DNA of 64,000 nt, taken from positions 46,241-110,240 of the forward strand of contig NZ_KE383845.1 of the NCBI RefSeq assembly GCF_000422465.1. Reading direction: 5' to 3'. Made by a program: the position numbers and the translations under genes. Positions 1 to 9,010 of this stretch are shown piece by piece (the first letter of the stretch is position 1; every line of letters begins with the position of its first letter). The stretch is from Paenibacillus harenae DSM 16969. Lineage in GTDB: Bacteria; Bacillota; Bacilli; Paenibacillales; Paenibacillaceae. Under the pieces are notes generated by a model. It did no database searches, had not been told where the DNA came from, and saw only the letters and a program-made list of their open reading frames with translations.

Positions 1-35
1 CTCATTCGCGCGTTTCGCTCCACGTAGGCTCATTC

Positions 36-102
36 AACGGCACTTCTGCCGTTCATTCACGTGATTCACTTCTCATCTACCCTTCTAACGGCAGAAGTGC
101 CG
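36..102. repeat. Paired short hairpins, possible interspersed intergenic repeat
   Basis: Two small palindromes lie about 35 bases apart. The one at 36-53 has arms AACGGCA/TGCCGTT around CTTC. The one at 87-102 has CGGCA/TGCCG around GAAG. The second is the reverse complement of the first over 16 bases, so the two can also pair with each other as one larger stem. Words such as CTCATTC recur around them. No coding frame explains this. A dispersed repeat family or a terminator-like element for a gene left of the window are both possible. Confidence 0.5.
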
Positions 103-160
103 CTCATTCGTGCTGTACGCTTCACATGGGCAGGCATGCTGCTTTCCCTCTCCACCTGCA

Positions 161-204
161 TTGACAAATGACTCTTCATTCTTTATTATTGATAATAATT
201 ATCA
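161..204 (+). promoter_or_regulatory. Promoter with Fur box, directed rightward at the sdhB 3' end
   Basis: TTGACA at 161-166 and TATTAT at 184-189 are separated by 17 bases. Immediately downstream is TGATAATAATTATCA (190-204), an exact match to the Bacillus 7-1-7 Fur box TGATAATNATTATCA. A bound Fur would cover the transcription start. No rightward gene follows before sdhB, which runs leftward. A weaker leftward promoter (TTGATA 206-211, TAATAA 183-188) could instead serve a gene left of the window. The stretch 205-380 holds no coding region I can support. Confidence 0.6.
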
Positions 205-380
205 ATATCAACGTTTTTTACGAAAATCGTTCTCACATTACATTCAGGTTATTCATTACACAAACTCATACTCATTATAGATGCATGTAATTCATACTCA
301 CTTATCGTGCTCGCAACTAATGTTCACATAACATGCCAATAATTCATGCTAAAATCTCGCGCACTTTCAAGACCCGCCAT

Positions 381-411
381 AAAAAAGAACCCCGCGAACA
401 AGTCGGGGGTC
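381..411 (-). terminator. Rho-independent terminator of the sdh operon
   Basis: Read leftward, just after the sdhB stop codon, an ACCCC/GGGGT-type stem with a nine-base loop is followed by TCTTTTTT. Confidence 0.75.
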
Positions 412-427
412 CAGTAAGACGGTCTGC

Positions 428-1192
428 TTACATGCCAAGCCATTTTTTGAAAAGATGCTTAGTCGTATCTTTGTTAATTGCGGCAATCGAAGTCGTCAGC
501 GGAATGCCTTTCGGACAAGAGCGCACGCAGTTCTGCGAGTTGCCGCAGCCTTCAATGCCGCCGTCGGTCATCAAGGCGTCCAGGCGCTCTTCCTTGTTCA
601 TTTCGCCAGTCGGGTGCGCATTGAACAACCGAACCTGGGAGATCGCCGCAGGGCCGATAAAGCTGTTACGGTCGTTGACATTCGGGCAAGCCTCCAGACA
701 AACGCCGCAGGTCATGCATTTGGACAGCTCGTACGCCCATTGGCGCTTCGTCTCGGCCATGCGCGGACCAGGACCAAGATCGTACGTACCGTCGATCGGA
801 ATCCATGCTTTCACGCGCTTCAGAGCGCCGAACATACGCTCGCGGTTAATGACAAGGTCGCGGACAACCGGAAAGGTGCGCATAGGCTCCAGGCGAATCG
901 GCTGCTCCAGCTTATCGACGAGCGCGCTGCATGCTTGGCGCGGCTTGCCGTTAATGACCATGGAGCAGGCGCCGCACACTTCTTCCAGGCAGTTGGAGTC
1001 CCAGCAAACCGGCGCCGTGTTCGATCCGTCCGTTTTTTTCGGATTGCGCTGAATTTCCATCAGGCCGCTGATCACGTTCATGTTAGGGCGGTATGGAATT
1101 TCAAATTCTTCCGTATACGGCTTCGAATCAGGAGTATCTTGACGCGTGATGATAAACTTAACCGTTTTTGTTGCGACAGTCGTGTCAGCCAT
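428..1192 (-). CDS. sdhB: Succinate dehydrogenase iron-sulfur subunit
   Basis: This is the electron-transfer subunit of complex II, carrying electrons from the flavoprotein to the membrane cytochrome b and menaquinone. The 254-residue protein shows the cluster ligands clearly: Cys63, 68, 73, 76 and 88 in the 2Fe-2S domain, the Cys159-x2-162-x2-165-x3-169 set, and Cys216, 222 and 226, which together hold the 4Fe-4S and 3Fe-4S clusters. Length is normal for the family. It is the last gene of a leftward sdhC-sdhA-sdhB operon, two bases after sdhA and ahead of a terminator at 381-411. Confidence 0.95.
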   Translation of the reverse strand: MADTTVATKTVKFIITRQDTPDSKPYTEEFEIPYRPNMNVISGLMEIQRNPKKTDGSNTAPVCWDSNCLEEVCGACSMVINGKPRQACSALVDKLEQPIRLEPMRTFPVVRDLVINRERMFGALKRVKAWIPIDGTYDLGPGPRMAETKRQWAYELSKCMTCGVCLEACPNVNDRNSFIGPAAISQVRLFNAHPTGEMNKEERLDALMTDGGIEGCGNSQNCVRSCPKGIPLTTSIAAINKDTTKHLFKKWLGM

Positions 1193-1194
1193 CG

Positions 1195-2952
1195 TTATTC
1201 TCCTTTCTTCTTATCGCTCGAATAGTCGCGTTTACGAGGCTTGATCAGGCTTACGTCGATGTCCTCGTACGAAATTTGCGGGCCTTCCGCCGTCCATTTC
1301 GCAATCGTCGACTTCATGAACTGATCGTCGTCGCGGTCCGGGAATTCCGGCTTGTAGTGCGCTCCGCGGCTTTCGTTACGCATAAGGGCGCCCAGCGTCA
1401 TCGCTTCGGAAAGCTCAAGCATATTCCATAATTGACGAGTAAAGGCTACGCCGGCATTGTTCCAGCTCGCCGTATCGTTGATATTGATTTTGGCATAACG
1501 CTGTTTGAGCTCTTTGATTTTGTGGATCGTCTGCTCCAGCTTATCGTTGAAGCGAACGACCGTCATATTGTTCGTCATCCATTCGCCCAGCTCTTTGTGA
1601 ATGACGTATGCATTTTCGTTGCCGTTCATATTGAGAATGCTGTTGTATTTGTCCGCATGACGCTTCGCGTCGCGGTCAAATACGGAGGATGAAATGTCTT
1701 CGGCCGACTTCTTAAGCCCTTTGATGTACTCCACGGCTTTCGGTCCGGCGACCATGCCGCCATAAATGGCGGACAGCAGCGAGTTCGCGCCCAGACGATT
1801 AGCGCCATGGTATTGATACTCGCACTCGCCGGCTGCGAACAAGCCCGGAATGTTCGTCATCTGGTTGTAGTCGACCCACATGCCGCCCATCGAGTAGTGA
1901 ACGGCCGGGAAAATCTTCATCGGAATTTTACGCGGATCATCGCCCATGAACTTCTCATAAATTTCAATGATGCCGCCGAGCTTAACGTCCAGCTCCTTCG
2001 GATCCTTATGGGAAAGGTCAAGGTAAACCATATTCTCCCCGTTAATGCCGAGCTTCTGGTCAACGCATACGCTGAATATTTCACGAGTCGCGATATCGCG
2101 GGGCACCAGGTTGCCGTAAGCCGGGTACTTCTCTTCCAGGAAATACCAGGGCTTGCCGTCTTTATAGGTCCAGATCCGTCCGCCTTCGCCGCGAGCCGAT
2201 TCCGACATCAAACGAAGCTTGTCGTCGCCGGGAATGGCAGTCGGGTGGATTTGGATAAACTCGCCGTTCGCGTAGTGAACGCCCTGCTGATAAACCGCGC
2301 TGGCAGCGGTACCTGTATTGATAACCGAGTTCGTTGTTTTGCCGAAAATAATGCCGGGACCGCCTGATGCCAAAATGACCGCATCCGCGCGAACCGTATG
2401 AATCTCCATCGAACGCAGGTCCTGAGCCGATACGCCGCGGCATACGCCGTCGTCGTCTACGACTGCGCCAAGGAATTCCCAATGCTCGAATTTGTTAACC
2501 AAGCCGGCTGCTTCCCAGCGGCGTACCTGCTCATCGAGAGCGTACAGCAGCTGTTGTCCTGTCGTAGCGCCCGCGAATGCCGTACGCGAATGCTTCGTGC
2601 CGCCGAAACGGCGGAAGTCGAGCAAGCCCTCGGACGTCCGGCTGAACATAACGCCCATCCGGTCCATCAAGTGAATAATGCCCGGCGCCGCGTCACACAT
2701 TGCTTTGACCGGAGGCTGATTCGCCAGGAAGTCGCCGCCGTACACCGTATCGTCAAAATGCTCCCACGGGGAGTCGCCTTCCCCTTTCGTATTAACCGCG
2801 CCATTGATCCCGCCTTGCGCGCATACGGAATGGGAACGTTTGACCGGCACAAGAGAAAACAGATCAACGTGCACGCCTGCTTCTGCCGCTTTAATGGTAG
2901 CCATCAAGCCGGCCAGACCGCCGCCAACGATGATAATTTTATTTTTTGCCAT
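1195..2952 (-). CDS. sdhA: Succinate dehydrogenase flavoprotein subunit
   Basis: This is the catalytic subunit that oxidises succinate to fumarate in the TCA cycle at the inner face of the membrane. At 585 residues it has full family length. It begins with a dinucleotide-binding motif (GGGLAGL, residues 10-16). The motif SHSVCAQGG around residues 40-48 contains the histidine (His41) expected to carry covalent FAD. Further on are a substrate-site segment HPTAIPG and an arginine-containing ESARGEGG. It lies between sdhC and sdhB with tight spacing, as in Bacillus. Confidence 0.95.
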   Translation of the reverse strand: MAKNKIIIVGGGLAGLMATIKAAEAGVHVDLFSLVPVKRSHSVCAQGGINGAVNTKGEGDSPWEHFDDTVYGGDFLANQPPVKAMCDAAPGIIHLMDRMGVMFSRTSEGLLDFRRFGGTKHSRTAFAGATTGQQLLYALDEQVRRWEAAGLVNKFEHWEFLGAVVDDDGVCRGVSAQDLRSMEIHTVRADAVILASGGPGIIFGKTTNSVINTGTAASAVYQQGVHYANGEFIQIHPTAIPGDDKLRLMSESARGEGGRIWTYKDGKPWYFLEEKYPAYGNLVPRDIATREIFSVCVDQKLGINGENMVYLDLSHKDPKELDVKLGGIIEIYEKFMGDDPRKIPMKIFPAVHYSMGGMWVDYNQMTNIPGLFAAGECEYQYHGANRLGANSLLSAIYGGMVAGPKAVEYIKGLKKSAEDISSSVFDRDAKRHADKYNSILNMNGNENAYVIHKELGEWMTNNMTVVRFNDKLEQTIHKIKELKQRYAKININDTASWNNAGVAFTRQLWNMLELSEAMTLGALMRNESRGAHYKPEFPDRDDDQFMKSTIAKWTAEGPQISYEDIDVSLIKPRKRDYSSDKKKGE

Positions 2953-2976
2953 TACGTTTCGCTCCTTGTCTACAAA

Positions 2977-3648
2977 CTAACCGATATTCGTAAATGCCGT
3001 TGCGGCATTCGCAGCTTCCTTAAATTCGTCACCGCCGAACGCGATGAGCGAAAGTATGAACAACGCGGAAACGATAACAAAAACGCCCATGCAGATATAA
3101 GAGGAAATACGCTGCGCCTTAGGTCCGACCGTAATTCCCCAGCTGACGAGAAACGCCCAAAGCCCGTTGCTGAAATGAAATACGGCTGCCAATACGCCGA
3201 TCAAATAAAGGACGAAATAAACGGGACTGCTGGCGATTAAATTCATCGTCGAGCCAAGCTCCTCGTGCGTCAGATGACCTAGATAAATCTGCAACCTCGT
3301 TTGGTATACATGCCAGAATACGAATACAAAGGTAATTACCCCCGTAATCCGCTGCGCGGTAAACGCCCAGTTCCGGCCGTATTTAAAGCGTCCCGTATTC
3401 GAGTCCGACTGGTAGGCGACGTATAAGCCGTAAATGCCGTGGAACAATAGCGGGAGGTAAATGCCGAAAATCTCGAGCAGCGGCAGCACCGGCAAGCTGT
3501 TGATAAAATGCACGCCTTTGGCGAAGCCTTCGGGGCCGCGTTCAAACGCCTGGTAGTTGGTCAGACCGTGCACGACGATAAAACCGCCGAGCGGAATGAT
3601 CCCGAGAAGCGAGTGAAGCTTGCGCGAGAAATACGAATTTCCTTTCAT
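2977..3648 (-). CDS. sdhC: Succinate dehydrogenase cytochrome b558 subunit
   Basis: This is the membrane anchor that binds heme b and hands electrons to menaquinone. I place the start at the ATG giving MKGNSYFSRK, because AGAAGGA lies a few bases upstream. A longer frame adds 14 residues with no good ribosome site. The product has about five hydrophobic segments and scattered histidines (for example the HSLLG and HGLTN regions and FVFWHVYQ) that could be heme ligands. It is the first gene of sdhCAB. The 205 bases to the divergent LysR gene should hold the operon promoter. Confidence 0.9.
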   Translation of the reverse strand: MKGNSYFSRKLHSLLGIIPLGGFIVVHGLTNYQAFERGPEGFAKGVHFINSLPVLPLLEIFGIYLPLLFHGIYGLYVAYQSDSNTGRFKYGRNWAFTAQRITGVITFVFVFWHVYQTRLQIYLGHLTHEELGSTMNLIASSPVYFVLYLIGVLAAVFHFSNGLWAFLVSWGITVGPKAQRISSYICMGVFVIVSALFILSLIAFGGDEFKEAANAATAFTNIG

Positions 3649-3853
3649 GTCATTCCTTCTCCTTTCAAAACTGTAAGTACTCTCTTGCATTTTCTGAACA
3701 AATCATTCTACATTGTAACCCCAGCATGTACCTCCGTCAACAAAACTCGACACATATTTAGCCACACTTCCCATCCTACTCCTTTTCAGCTTATAATGGT
3801 ATTGCTTATTTTTTATAATTTCTTATAACAAATCGACATAAGGAGCACCTGTA

Positions 3854-4762
3854 ATGAATGAAGAGATGCATGTGTTCACCGTAATCGTGGAGCAATCAAG
3901 CATGAATAAGGCATCGTCCTTGCTCAATTTATCCCAACCCGCCTTATCGCGCAAAATAGGAAAGCTCGAGCAGGAAATCGGCTCGCCGCTGTTCCGCCGT
4001 ATCGGCAAACGGCTCGAGTTGACCCGCATCGGACAGCTTACCTACGAATATGCGCTTGAGCTCCGGCAGCTCCACCGCAAATATTTGCAGAACGTATCCG
4101 AATTCACGACAACCGGGTATACGACGCTGACGATCGGCGCCAGCTTAACGACGCTGCAGACGACGCTGCCCGACCTCATTCAATCCTTAACGTCCGGGCA
4201 TCCGGAAATCGAGATTAAGGCGGTAACCGGCAAAACGCATGAAATCGTCTCGCTTGTCCGCGATCACAAGGCTGACATCGGTATCGTCGCGTCCAGTATT
4301 GAAGACTCCACGCTTAGATGCATCCCTCTGTTCGAGGATCATCTATCGCTGGTCCTTCCCCGGAATCAAGTCATTACGAATAAAGGCACGCTCGGCATTC
4401 AGGATTTAACGGGCATGCCGATGATCCTTTTCTCCAAAGGCACCTGGTACCGGCTCTTAACGGATGAACTGTTCGATAAATACCATCTTCAGCCGGATGT
4501 CCGCATGGAGATCGATTCCTTCGAGGCTATTCTGCGTTTGCTGCATACCTGCAGAGCGGCTACGCTGCTTCCGCATTCCTATATGCGCCAAGAGCTGCTG
4601 GAGGATAACGAGCTGATCATCGTCCCCATTCGGGAGCTTCAGGATACGAAGCGCACAACGTCGCTTATTCATGCCGACTCCGCCGCGTTAAGCCCATCCG
4701 TTCGTTTATGGATGAGTGAATTGCCTGCGCGCCTGCCAAAGCAGAAGGACAGCAGCTTATAA
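3854..4762 (+). CDS. LysR-family transcriptional regulator
   Basis: A winged helix-turn-helix fills roughly residues 1-60 (NKASSLLNLSQPALSRKIGKLE). It is followed by a LysR-type substrate-binding domain of two alpha/beta lobes, for a total of 302 residues. An AAGGAGC ribosome site precedes the ATG. The gene is divergent from sdhCAB. LysR regulators usually control the divergent neighbour, so control of succinate dehydrogenase by a carboxylate is a reasonable inference, but nothing in the sequence identifies the ligand. The likely promoter is TTGCTT (3802-3807), 16 bases, TATAAC (3824-3829). Confidence 0.85.
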   Translation: MNEEMHVFTVIVEQSSMNKASSLLNLSQPALSRKIGKLEQEIGSPLFRRIGKRLELTRIGQLTYEYALELRQLHRKYLQNVSEFTTTGYTTLTIGASLTTLQTTLPDLIQSLTSGHPEIEIKAVTGKTHEIVSLVRDHKADIGIVASSIEDSTLRCIPLFEDHLSLVLPRNQVITNKGTLGIQDLTGMPMILFSKGTWYRLLTDELFDKYHLQPDVRMEIDSFEAILRLLHTCRAATLLPHSYMRQELLEDNELIIVPIRELQDTKRTTSLIHADSAALSPSVRLWMSELPARLPKQKDSSL

Positions 4763-4784
4763 GAGGCTGCTGTCCTTATTTTTT
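4745..4784 (+). terminator. Terminator of the LysR gene
   Basis: A perfect 12-base stem (AAGGACAGCAGC / GCTGCTGTCCTT) is followed by ATTTTTT. The left arm is the last codons of the LysR gene and the stop codon lies in the loop. The stem may also help end the convergent ktrA transcript. Confidence 0.85.
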
Positions 4785-4819
4785 CCAATATAGGGCTGAC
4801 ACATCCCCGGCCGGACGGT

Positions 4820-5488
4820 TTATCGGATAACCGTAGCCTCGAAATGTTCAATTTGATCATTCGTCCCGATAACAACCATCACATCCCGCTCCGTCAGTAC
4901 GTCTGCGGCTGTGGGCGCGATAATAATACCGCCTGGTTTATTGATCGCAACGATGCTGCAGCCGAATTTCGCGCGCGGATTAAGGTCATGCAGCGACTTG
5001 CCGTTCAAGCATTTCGGTACAGCAAGCTCCGCGATCGTATAATCCTTGGATAGCTCAATATAGTCCAGCAGGTTTGGAGATACAAGCTGATGCGCCACCC
5101 GTATGCCCATATCGCGTTCCGGATAGACGACGCGGTCCACGCCGATTTTCTCGAGCACTCTACCGTGCAGTTCGGTCATCGCCTTCGCAACGACCTTCTT
5201 CACGCCTAGATCCTTCAATAAAATGGTCGTAAGAATGCTAGCTTGAATATCGTCGCCGATCGCTACGACGCCGCAGTCGAAGTTACGGACTCCCAGCGAA
5301 CGCAGCGTCTCCTCATCCGTGCAATCGGCGGTAACGGCAAAGGTAAGCAAATTGCTCATATCCTGAACCGCTTCTTCATCCTTATCGATTCCAAGCACTT
5401 CATGACCAAGCCCGACGAGCTCCCGCCCTAAGCTTGAACCGAATCTTCCTAAACCTACAATAACAAACTGATTTTTTTTGTTCCCCAC
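4820..5488 (-). CDS. ktrA: K+ uptake regulatory subunit KtrA (TrkA/RCK type)
   Basis: This is the cytoplasmic gating ring of a Ktr potassium importer. Residues 1-140 form an RCK/TrkA-N Rossmann domain with GLGRFG at 12-17 and an acidic residue at the end of strand 2 (GIDKDE) for nucleotide binding. Residues about 140-222 are a TrkA-C domain, a known c-di-AMP-binding fold in KtrA/KtrC. The 222 residues match the family. The start is GTG with AGGAG nine bases upstream. It lies 12 bases after ktrB, so one operon is likely. I cannot separate KtrA from KtrC by sequence alone. The operon riboswitch favours the KtrAB type. Confidence 0.88.
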   Translation of the reverse strand: MGNKKNQFVIVGLGRFGSSLGRELVGLGHEVLGIDKDEEAVQDMSNLLTFAVTADCTDEETLRSLGVRNFDCGVVAIGDDIQASILTTILLKDLGVKKVVAKAMTELHGRVLEKIGVDRVVYPERDMGIRVAHQLVSPNLLDYIELSKDYTIAELAVPKCLNGKSLHDLNPRAKFGCSIVAINKPGGIIIAPTAADVLTERDVMVVIGTNDQIEHFEATVIR

Positions 5489-5500
5489 CTGCGATGTCTC

Positions 5501-6841
5501 CTAACCAATCGTAATTTTTCCTTCCGGATGCCGGTACAATTCTTTTTCTGTGCGAGGACCAAGCGCGTAAGCAAGCGTTAACGGGCCAAGCCGCCCGGCA
5601 AACATCGTTATTGCAATAATGATCTTTCCCGTCTCGCTAAGCTCCGACGTTAAGCCGAGCGATAGCCCTACGGTCGCAAATGCGGAGGTTGCTTCAAATA
5701 AAATGACCAGAAAAGGTTGATCCTCTAGTGTGGATAACAGCATCGTCACGACTATAACAAGAACAAGACACAGCATGGTAATGGTAAGCGCCTTGAAGAT
5801 CCTGTCTTTCCCCAAGCGGTGGCGGAATAGCACAATATCTTCGCGTCCGCGAATCATCGCGAAGACGGCGCCGAACAGGACAGCAAAGGTTGTCGTCTTA
5901 ATCCCCCCGCCGGTCGATCCCGGGGACGCGCCGATAAACATCAGGATGATGATAAGAAATTGTGTCGCTTGACGAAGCACCGTCAGATCAAGCGAATTGA
6001 ATCCGGCTGTCCTCGGCATGACGGCTTGAAATATCGACGACCCCATTTTCCCGCCCCAATCGAGCGTTCCTAAAGTGAGATGATTGGAAAACTCGAAAAT
6101 AAATATAATGACCGTACCGATCAAAATCAATGACCCCGTCATCGACAATACGACTTTACTGTGCAGAGACAGCTTGCGCTTATTGCGCAATTCCATTAAT
6201 TCCGACATGACGATAAAACCAAGACCGCCGGTTACGACGAGAAAAATCGCGGTTATGTTCACAATCGGATCCGATACATACAGGGTCATGCTTCGATAAT
6301 CGCCGAATATATCGAAGCCTGCATTGTTAAATGCGGATATGGCATGAAATAAGCCAAAATAAATCGCTTTGCCCAAAGGCATATCGAATGCAAAACGCGA
6401 GGCAAATAGAGTTGCGCCGATTAGTTCGATCGAAAGCGAATAGATAATCACCCGCCTGATTAACCGAATGATGCCTTCCATGCTCGACTGATTCATCGCC
6501 TCCTGTAAAATGAGCCGTTCGCGCAATGAAATCTTCTTGCGCAGGACAAGCGCTACCAGCGTGGCCATCGTCATAAATCCAAGGCCGCCCAGTTGAAAGA
6601 GGCACATGAGGATGATCTGGCCCGGCACCGAGAAATAGGTTCCCGTATCGACTACGACCAAACCGGTGACGCATGTCGCAGAAGTAGCCGTAAACAACGC
6701 GTCAATAAACGGCAGCCTTTCTCCCTTTGCGGAAGCAAACGGCATCGATAGCAAGAAAGCTCCCAGCAAAATAATAAACGCGAAGCCGCTGACCAGAATC
6801 CGGGGCGGAGAACCTTTGAACACCTTCCAAATCGCTTTCAT
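5501..6841 (-). CDS. ktrB: K+ transporter membrane subunit KtrB (TrkH/Ktr family)
   Basis: This is the pore-forming subunit of a Ktr potassium/sodium symporter. All four selectivity-filter repeats can be read: CVTGLVV, NNAGFDI, RTAGFNS and ATVGLSL, each in a membrane-pore-membrane unit. The ATG for MKAIWKVFKG is chosen because AAGAAGG precedes it. The upstream extension has no ribosome site. The product is 446 residues. The leader upstream carries a c-di-AMP riboswitch and a terminator, so high c-di-AMP should shut off transcription of ktrB-ktrA. Confidence 0.9.
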   Translation of the reverse strand: MKAIWKVFKGSPPRILVSGFAFIILLGAFLLSMPFASAKGERLPFIDALFTATSATCVTGLVVVDTGTYFSVPGQIILMCLFQLGGLGFMTMATLVALVLRKKISLRERLILQEAMNQSSMEGIIRLIRRVIIYSLSIELIGATLFASRFAFDMPLGKAIYFGLFHAISAFNNAGFDIFGDYRSMTLYVSDPIVNITAIFLVVTGGLGFIVMSELMELRNKRKLSLHSKVVLSMTGSLILIGTVIIFIFEFSNHLTLGTLDWGGKMGSSIFQAVMPRTAGFNSLDLTVLRQATQFLIIILMFIGASPGSTGGGIKTTTFAVLFGAVFAMIRGREDIVLFRHRLGKDRIFKALTITMLCLVLVIVVTMLLSTLEDQPFLVILFEATSAFATVGLSLGLTSELSETGKIIIAITMFAGRLGPLTLAYALGPRTEKELYRHPEGKITIG

Positions 6842-6896
6842 CGTATAACCTTCTTTATCAGCATGTTTAGGGCTTCTCGCAAGCATTTCCAAGCAC

Positions 6897-6922
6897 AAAA
6901 AAAAGCACTGGATACTCAGTGC
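6897..6922 (-). terminator. Riboswitch expression-platform terminator
   Basis: Leftward, GCACTG and CAGTGC form a six-base stem around a six-base loop, followed by eight T residues. It lies between the ydaO aptamer and the ktrB start. This fits ligand-induced termination. Confidence 0.8.
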
Positions 6923-6934
6923 CGGATGCGATGA

Positions 6935-7055
6935 GAGTCCTGTTCCAATACGCCTACGAGGTTAGCTGACGGATTCGGGCCTGGACAGGCAGCCCTATTT
7001 AGCGTTTCAAGAGATGGTCTCCCGAGCTAAAATTCACCCCATGCCGCCGCTTGAG
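6935..7055 (-). ncRNA. c-di-AMP riboswitch (ydaO/yuaA class)
   Basis: On the minus strand the conserved blocks of this class appear in order: GGGGTGAAT (about 7041-7033), then a variable stem, then CCCGAATCCGTCAGCTAAC followed by CTCGTAGGCGT (about 6980-6949). The class is known to bind cyclic di-AMP and to precede ktrAB in Bacillus. An intrinsic terminator follows at 6897-6922. Aptamer boundaries are approximate. A leftward TATAAT at 7159-7164 may be the promoter. Confidence 0.92.
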
Positions 7056-7172
7056 AATAGCCCTGAATGCAACCTATTCATTGTTCGCGACAGCTTTATG
7101 GTTCCCCCGTTTTCCTGCGGAAATTCGGCTGTACTATTTAATTTGTATGACGTTTACGATTATAATCCCAAA

Positions 7173-7290
7173 GCCGTCCAGATATAAAGCTGACTTAAGG
7201 GACATAAGAAGCGAAAAAAGAGCAAAAACGGGCAATGTCAAGGCGCAGCGAGCATCTGGCTTGATGGACATCGTTATTTCGCTTCTTTTT
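7173..7290 (+). other. Structured leader or small-RNA candidate before the CPBP gene
   Basis: In the 330-base gap between the riboswitch and the CPBP gene, an 11-base perfect inverted repeat (AAGAAGCGAAA at 7206-7216, TTTCGCTTCTT at 7277-7287) encloses further partial pairing (ATGTC / GGACAT). It ends in TTTTT. A TATAAT at 7161-7166 lies upstream, but its -35 region is poor. It could be an attenuator for the CPBP gene or a small RNA. I see no coding frame here that I trust. Confidence 0.3.
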
Positions 7291-7384
7291 GAAAGAAACG
7301 ATCTTTTTCATTGGATAATTCAGGGATTAATATGATAAGGTAATGAAATAAGATGTTTACAATACAGACCTCCGAGGTGAACTA

Positions 7385-9010
7385 ATGATTGATTCAATTA
7401 AGCCGAAGGAATGGCGGCGTTTTTGGTGGGCGGCGGTCGCATGCTTCGTCATTTATGTAAGTTTGGATGTCATCCCGACGATCGCTTCCATTTCATCCGG
7501 CGAGTACAACACCGACGTCATCGAGAAAAACGAAGCGGAGAAGCAGGCCGCAGCCTTCGCCGGACAGGAAACGGGTTTAACCGTCAAATCGGCTAAGGCC
7601 GTTCATCAAACCGACAAATTGATGAATGGATATTTGTCCAAGGAAAATCTGATCAAGACGTACAGCGACCAATATGACTCCCGCTTCCCGACGGATACGT
7701 ATCAGGTGGATTTGAAGTTTGAAGAGGGCGGAAGCGGCTTCGTATATGTACATATGCAAAGCGGAAAGATCGTATCCTGGAATCTCCTTATCGACGGGCA
7801 ATCGCTCTCCAAGTTCGATCTGGCTGCAGAAGCGGATCAGTTCTTGTCGAAACAGGGCTTCCGCGAGGCAGAACTGCAGGAGGGCAAATTACTCGAGAAC
7901 GGGGACTGGAACGTAAAGCCTTCAGGCTACGTCATCAAGGATGCCGCTCTCAACGTAGATATAAGCGCGATTTCCATAGACAGCCGAACCATCGTAACCG
8001 AATATAAGCCGGCCTTTATTGCGCCTCCCGATTATATCGCATACGTGAAGGAACAGGATCGGCTGGCGGGCTTCCTTACCGGCTTCGGCTATTTGTTTAT
8101 GAGCTTCATCCTTGGCATCCTTGCCATTATTTACGCCGTGCTGTACCGTAAATTCACTTCATTCAAGTACGGTATCATTTTGACCATCATTTATTTTATA
8201 ACGTACATCATCATGAATTTTAATATTCTAGACGGCATCCGGGCATCGCTTGGCGAGAGCGGAATGGCCGATCAGACGGTTGCTTTCACGGCTATATTCA
8301 CGATCGTGCTTACGATACCGATGGCCGGTTCCATCTACGTCTCGCTCATAGCCGGCGACGGTCTTTGGAAGGCTCAGGGGCGCAGCCTGTGGCCGAGGTT
8401 CGGTCAGAAAGGCTACGGCGACTACGTATGGCGAAGCATGGGATTGTCCTATTTATTCGCGGTCATCCTGTTCGCGATGCAATCCGTCATTTTTATCGGG
8501 TTAAAATTTACGATCGGCACATGGGATACGACCGATGTCACTCAGTCCCCGTATAATATGGGAATTCTATGGCTGATGCCCGTTCTCGCTTGGGCGGCCG
8601 CGATTTCCGAAGAGGCGGTTTTCCGGTTTTTCGGGATCGGCTTGTTCCGCAGATGGTTCAAAAATACGTTTGCGGCAGCGCTGCTGCCCACGTTCTTCTG
8701 GGCGCTCGGCCATGTGATGTACCCGTTCTACCCGTCATCGACACGGCTCATCGAGCTTATGATCATCGGGCTCGTATTCAGCTTTATTTTTGTCAGATAC
8801 GGCTTGATCACCTCGATGTTCACGCATGCGATCTTTAACAGCGCCGCCGTCGGTTTTTCATTGCTCACGATCGGCTCGGCTCCGAATATCGTATCGGCCG
8901 TCTTCTTCACGGTGCTGCCGGTGCCGATTGCCTATGCGATCAAATATTTGAGCGGCAAAAAAGAAAAGAAACCGTCCATCAGGACGGCTCCTCCTTTAGA
9001 GCAGCTATAA
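7385..9010 (+). CDS. CPBP-family intramembrane metalloprotease with N-terminal extracytoplasmic domain
   Basis: The 541-residue protein starts with a membrane segment (about 12-32). A soluble part of about 200 residues follows, then seven or eight membrane helices. The last third is a CPBP (CaaX/Abi) domain with its glutamate motif EEAVFRF near residue 408, FFWALGH and FTHAIFN. These supply the Glu, His and Asn residues expected at the metal site. Substrates of such bacterial proteins are mostly unknown. The soluble domain resembles a PepSY-like sensor by eye only. The ribosome site is CGAGGTGA. The 3' end overlaps uvrC by 32 bases, tail to tail. Confidence 0.85.
   Translation: MIDSIKPKEWRRFWWAAVACFVIYVSLDVIPTIASISSGEYNTDVIEKNEAEKQAAAFAGQETGLTVKSAKAVHQTDKLMNGYLSKENLIKTYSDQYDSRFPTDTYQVDLKFEEGGSGFVYVHMQSGKIVSWNLLIDGQSLSKFDLAAEADQFLSKQGFREAELQEGKLLENGDWNVKPSGYVIKDAALNVDISAISIDSRTIVTEYKPAFIAPPDYIAYVKEQDRLAGFLTGFGYLFMSFILGILAIIYAVLYRKFTSFKYGIILTIIYFITYIIMNFNILDGIRASLGESGMADQTVAFTAIFTIVLTIPMAGSIYVSLIAGDGLWKAQGRSLWPRFGQKGYGDYVWRSMGLSYLFAVILFAMQSVIFIGLKFTIGTWDTTDVTQSPYNMGILWLMPVLAWAAAISEEAVFRFFGIGLFRRWFKNTFAAALLPTFFWALGHVMYPFYPSSTRLIELMIIGLVFSFIFVRYGLITSMFTHAIFNSAAVGFSLLTIGSAPNIVSAVFFTVLPVPIAYAIKYLSGKKEKKPSIRTAPPLEQL
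8954..8988 (-). terminator. uvrC terminator inside the CPBP coding region
   Basis: Leftward GCCGTCC / GGACGGT form a seven-base stem with the uvrC stop codon TGA in the TGAT loop. TTCTTTTCTTTTTT follows. The whole element lies within the last codons of the opposing CPBP gene. Confidence 0.75.
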
